From Chitinophagaceae bacterium UBA3961 (GTDB lineage Bacteria; Bacteroidota; Bacteroidia; Chitinophagales; Chitinophagaceae): a stretch of DNA of 9,662 bases. The stretch lies in assembly GCA_002385265.1 (NCBI GenBank), contig DGDD01000005.1, positions 1-9,662 of the forward strand. The letters are read 5' to 3'. Under the pieces are notes generated by a model. That model was given only the letters and a program-made list of their open reading frames with translations. It did no database searches and was not told where the DNA came from. Position numbers and translations under genes: made by a program. This document shows positions 8,564-9,662 of the stretch, one piece after another (the stretch's first letter is position 1; each line of letters opens with the position of its first letter).

Positions 8564-9133
8564 ATGGCATTTAAGAAAGAAGAGCTAGATATAATTGAAC
8601 CGAAAGACATATTTGTAGGAAGTAAAGACGCGCCTGTAACCTTAATGGAATTCGGTGATTATGAAGATGAAGGTTGTGCGAAAGTGAACCAAGTTGTACA
8701 ACAATTACTAGATAATTACGAAGGTAAAATTCGGTTGAATTTCCGACATTTTCCTATGACCAAAGTGCATCAAAAAAGCTTAAAAGCATCTGAGGCAGCG
8801 GTTGCAGCAGCCCAGGAAGGCAAATTCTGGGAAATGCACAATGTATTGTTTGCAAATCGTAGAAACTTGGGAACTACCTCACTTAAACTGCATTCGAAAG
8901 AAGCAGGAGTGACCAGTAAGAAGTTTTTGGATGACTTGGTGAATGCAACATTCGGTTGGCAAGTGCAAGGAGATCTTAAAGAGGGAATCAATAGAGGTGT
9001 AAAGGAAGTTCCGGCGTTCTTCATCAACGATGTACCTTTTTCAGGTAAACCTACTTACGAGAACCTCTCAAAAGCTATTGATGAAGCGTTGAAAAAAACA
9101 AAAAAGAAACCTGCGTCAAAGCAACGAGCATAA
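8564..9133 (+). CDS. Cytoplasmic DsbA/thioredoxin_4-like protein with degenerate CxxC site
   Basis: A 189-residue thioredoxin-fold protein of the DsbA-like (Thioredoxin_4) group. It has no signal peptide, so it should be cytoplasmic. The family pattern is clear: GSKDAPVTLMEFGDY (19-33) forms the first strand leading to the active site, RHFPMTKVHQKS and AAAQEGKFWEMHNVLF (about residues 83-98) are hallmarks of this group, and VPAFFIND with cis-proline position Pro150 closes the active site. Where relatives have CPxC, this protein has Asp35-Glu-Gly-Cys38: the first, nucleophilic cysteine is replaced by Asp. Cys38 is the only cysteine in the protein, so it cannot act as a two-cysteine oxidoreductase; a one-cysteine or non-redox role is possible. 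The C-terminus is a lysine-rich tail (KKTKKKPASKQRA). The start fits the fold boundary. It is monocistronic, with its own candidate promoter and a strong terminator. Confidence 0.85.
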   Translation: MAFKKEELDIIEPKDIFVGSKDAPVTLMEFGDYEDEGCAKVNQVVQQLLDNYEGKIRLNFRHFPMTKVHQKSLKASEAAVAAAQEGKFWEMHNVLFANRRNLGTTSLKLHSKEAGVTSKKFLDDLVNATFGWQVQGDLKEGINRGVKEVPAFFINDVPFSGKPTYENLSKAIDEALKKTKKKPASKQRA

Positions 9134-9138
9134 TTACA

Positions 9139-9167
9139 GGCCCGGTAAATACCGGGTCTTTTTTTTT
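9139..9167 (+). terminator. Rho-independent terminator of the DsbA-like gene
   Basis: CCCGGTA (9141-9147) pairs perfectly with TACCGGG (9150-9156) around AA, extended by a G-T and a G-C pair, and followed by nine T (9159-9167). It lies 5 bp past the stop codon and is the strongest terminator in the window. Confidence 0.95.
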
Positions 9168-9170
9168 ATG

Positions 9171-9178
9171 TAACTTTC
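9171..9178 (+). promoter_or_regulatory. Candidate -7 element for the terminal esterase gene
   Basis: TAACTTTC matches TAnnTTTG except for the last base and ends 15 bp before ATG 9194, the same distance as the candidate element before the amidohydrolase gene. The expected -33 zone overlaps the preceding terminator and shows no TTTG. Confidence 0.35.
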
Positions 9179-9193
9179 TGGAAAATTATAACG

Positions 9194-9662
9194 ATGCGAA
9201 AACTTGTGTTTCTACTCGGCCTTTTCCTAATAGCCGCTCCAACTATTTCTCAAACTACCGGTAAAGTAATTGAAGAACTTTCTGTAAAGAGTACGATCCT
9301 AAATCATTCAGTTCGCTATACCATTTATCTGCCCGCCGATTATGCAAGCTCTGAACGTACCTACCCGGTTGTTTATCTGCTGCATGGGTATACCGATGAT
9401 AATACCGGTTGGCTGCAATTCGGAGAAGTAAATCGATACGCCGATAAAGCAATTGCGGAAGGCACCATTCCTCCAATGATCATAGTAATGCCAGATGCGG
9501 ATTCAACATGGTATATCAATTCGTATGACGGAAAAGATAAGTACGAAGATTTCTTTATCAAAGAGTTTATTCCAACCGTTGAAAAGACATTCCGTATCAA
9601 AAAAGAAAAACGTTTCCGCGGAATAGCCGGCCTTTCAATGGGTGGCTACGGTACTATGATTT
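9194..9662 (+). CDS. Secreted alpha/beta-hydrolase esterase (PF00756-like), 3'-truncated by window edge
   Basis: The first 156 residues of an esterase of the Esterase D/feruloyl esterase-like group; the frame is open to the end of the window. MRKLVFLLGLFLIAAPTISQ is a Sec signal peptide (basic start, hydrophobic core, likely cut near residue 19), so the enzyme is probably periplasmic or secreted. The visible fold follows the family: RYTIYLP strand, PVVYLLHGY with the oxyanion-hole region at about 58-66, IIVMPDAD, then YEDFFIKEFIPTVEKTF and the nucleophile elbow GLSMGG with Ser148. The catalytic Asp and His would be beyond the edge. Substrate could be a carbohydrate ester, a thioester or another acyl ester; nothing here decides it. 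The start ATG 9194 is set by the signal peptide. It lies 60 bp after the DsbA-like stop with a terminator between, so it is a separate unit. Confidence 0.88.
   Translation, partial: MRKLVFLLGLFLIAAPTISQTTGKVIEELSVKSTILNHSVRYTIYLPADYASSERTYPVVYLLHGYTDDNTGWLQFGEVNRYADKAIAEGTIPPMIIVMPDADSTWYINSYDGKDKYEDFFIKEFIPTVEKTFRIKKEKRFRGIAGLSMGGYGTMI

Noticed and set aside
1..9662. Mobile elements, CRISPR arrays, defence systems, tRNA or rRNA genes
   Set aside because: No transposase or integrase motifs, terminal or target-site repeats, spaced direct repeats or RNA-gene signatures were seen; genes are housekeeping or metabolic and intact apart from the two cut by the window edges.

Overview
The window looks like ordinary chromosome from a member of the Bacteroidota, possibly the Chitinophagaceae or a relative. 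The basis is moderate to low GC, no clear GGAGG-type Shine-Dalgarno sequence before any start, several TAnnTTTG-like -7 promoter elements close to start codons, a loose lipobox and the style of the proteins. The genus cannot be fixed by eye. I see no mobile element, CRISPR array, tRNA or rRNA, and no clear new multi-gene system.

Layout. (1) Positions 2-2680 hold the end of a xylose-utilisation operon: a xylulokinase (xylB) whose N-terminus lies off the left edge, then 18 bp later a class II xylose isomerase (xylA), closed by a hairpin terminator. XylA makes D-xylulose from D-xylose and XylB phosphorylates it for entry into the pentose phosphate pathway. (2) Positions 2775-4487 encode an exported, probably lipid-anchored amidohydrolase of the YtcJ-like family 3 type. 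It converges on a minus-strand gene (4539-5585) for an exported serine hydrolase of the beta-lactamase/esterase type, and one symmetric terminator lies between them. (3) Positions 5741-8359 encode the disaggregase ClpB, complete with both AAA+ modules and the middle coiled coil. (4) A 204-bp spacer follows, with a 47-bp tract of pure A/T and an inverted repeat flanking a promoter-like box. (5) Positions 8564-9133 encode a cytoplasmic DsbA/thioredoxin-like protein that has lost the first cysteine of its CxxC site. It ends in a strong terminator. (6) From 9194 to the right edge runs the first part of a secreted alpha/beta-hydrolase esterase.

Apart from xylB-xylA, the genes look like independent transcription units: terminators follow xylA, the amidohydrolase and the DsbA-like gene. 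The points most worth a second look are the single-cysteine DsbA-like protein and the promoter/inverted-repeat arrangement in front of it.
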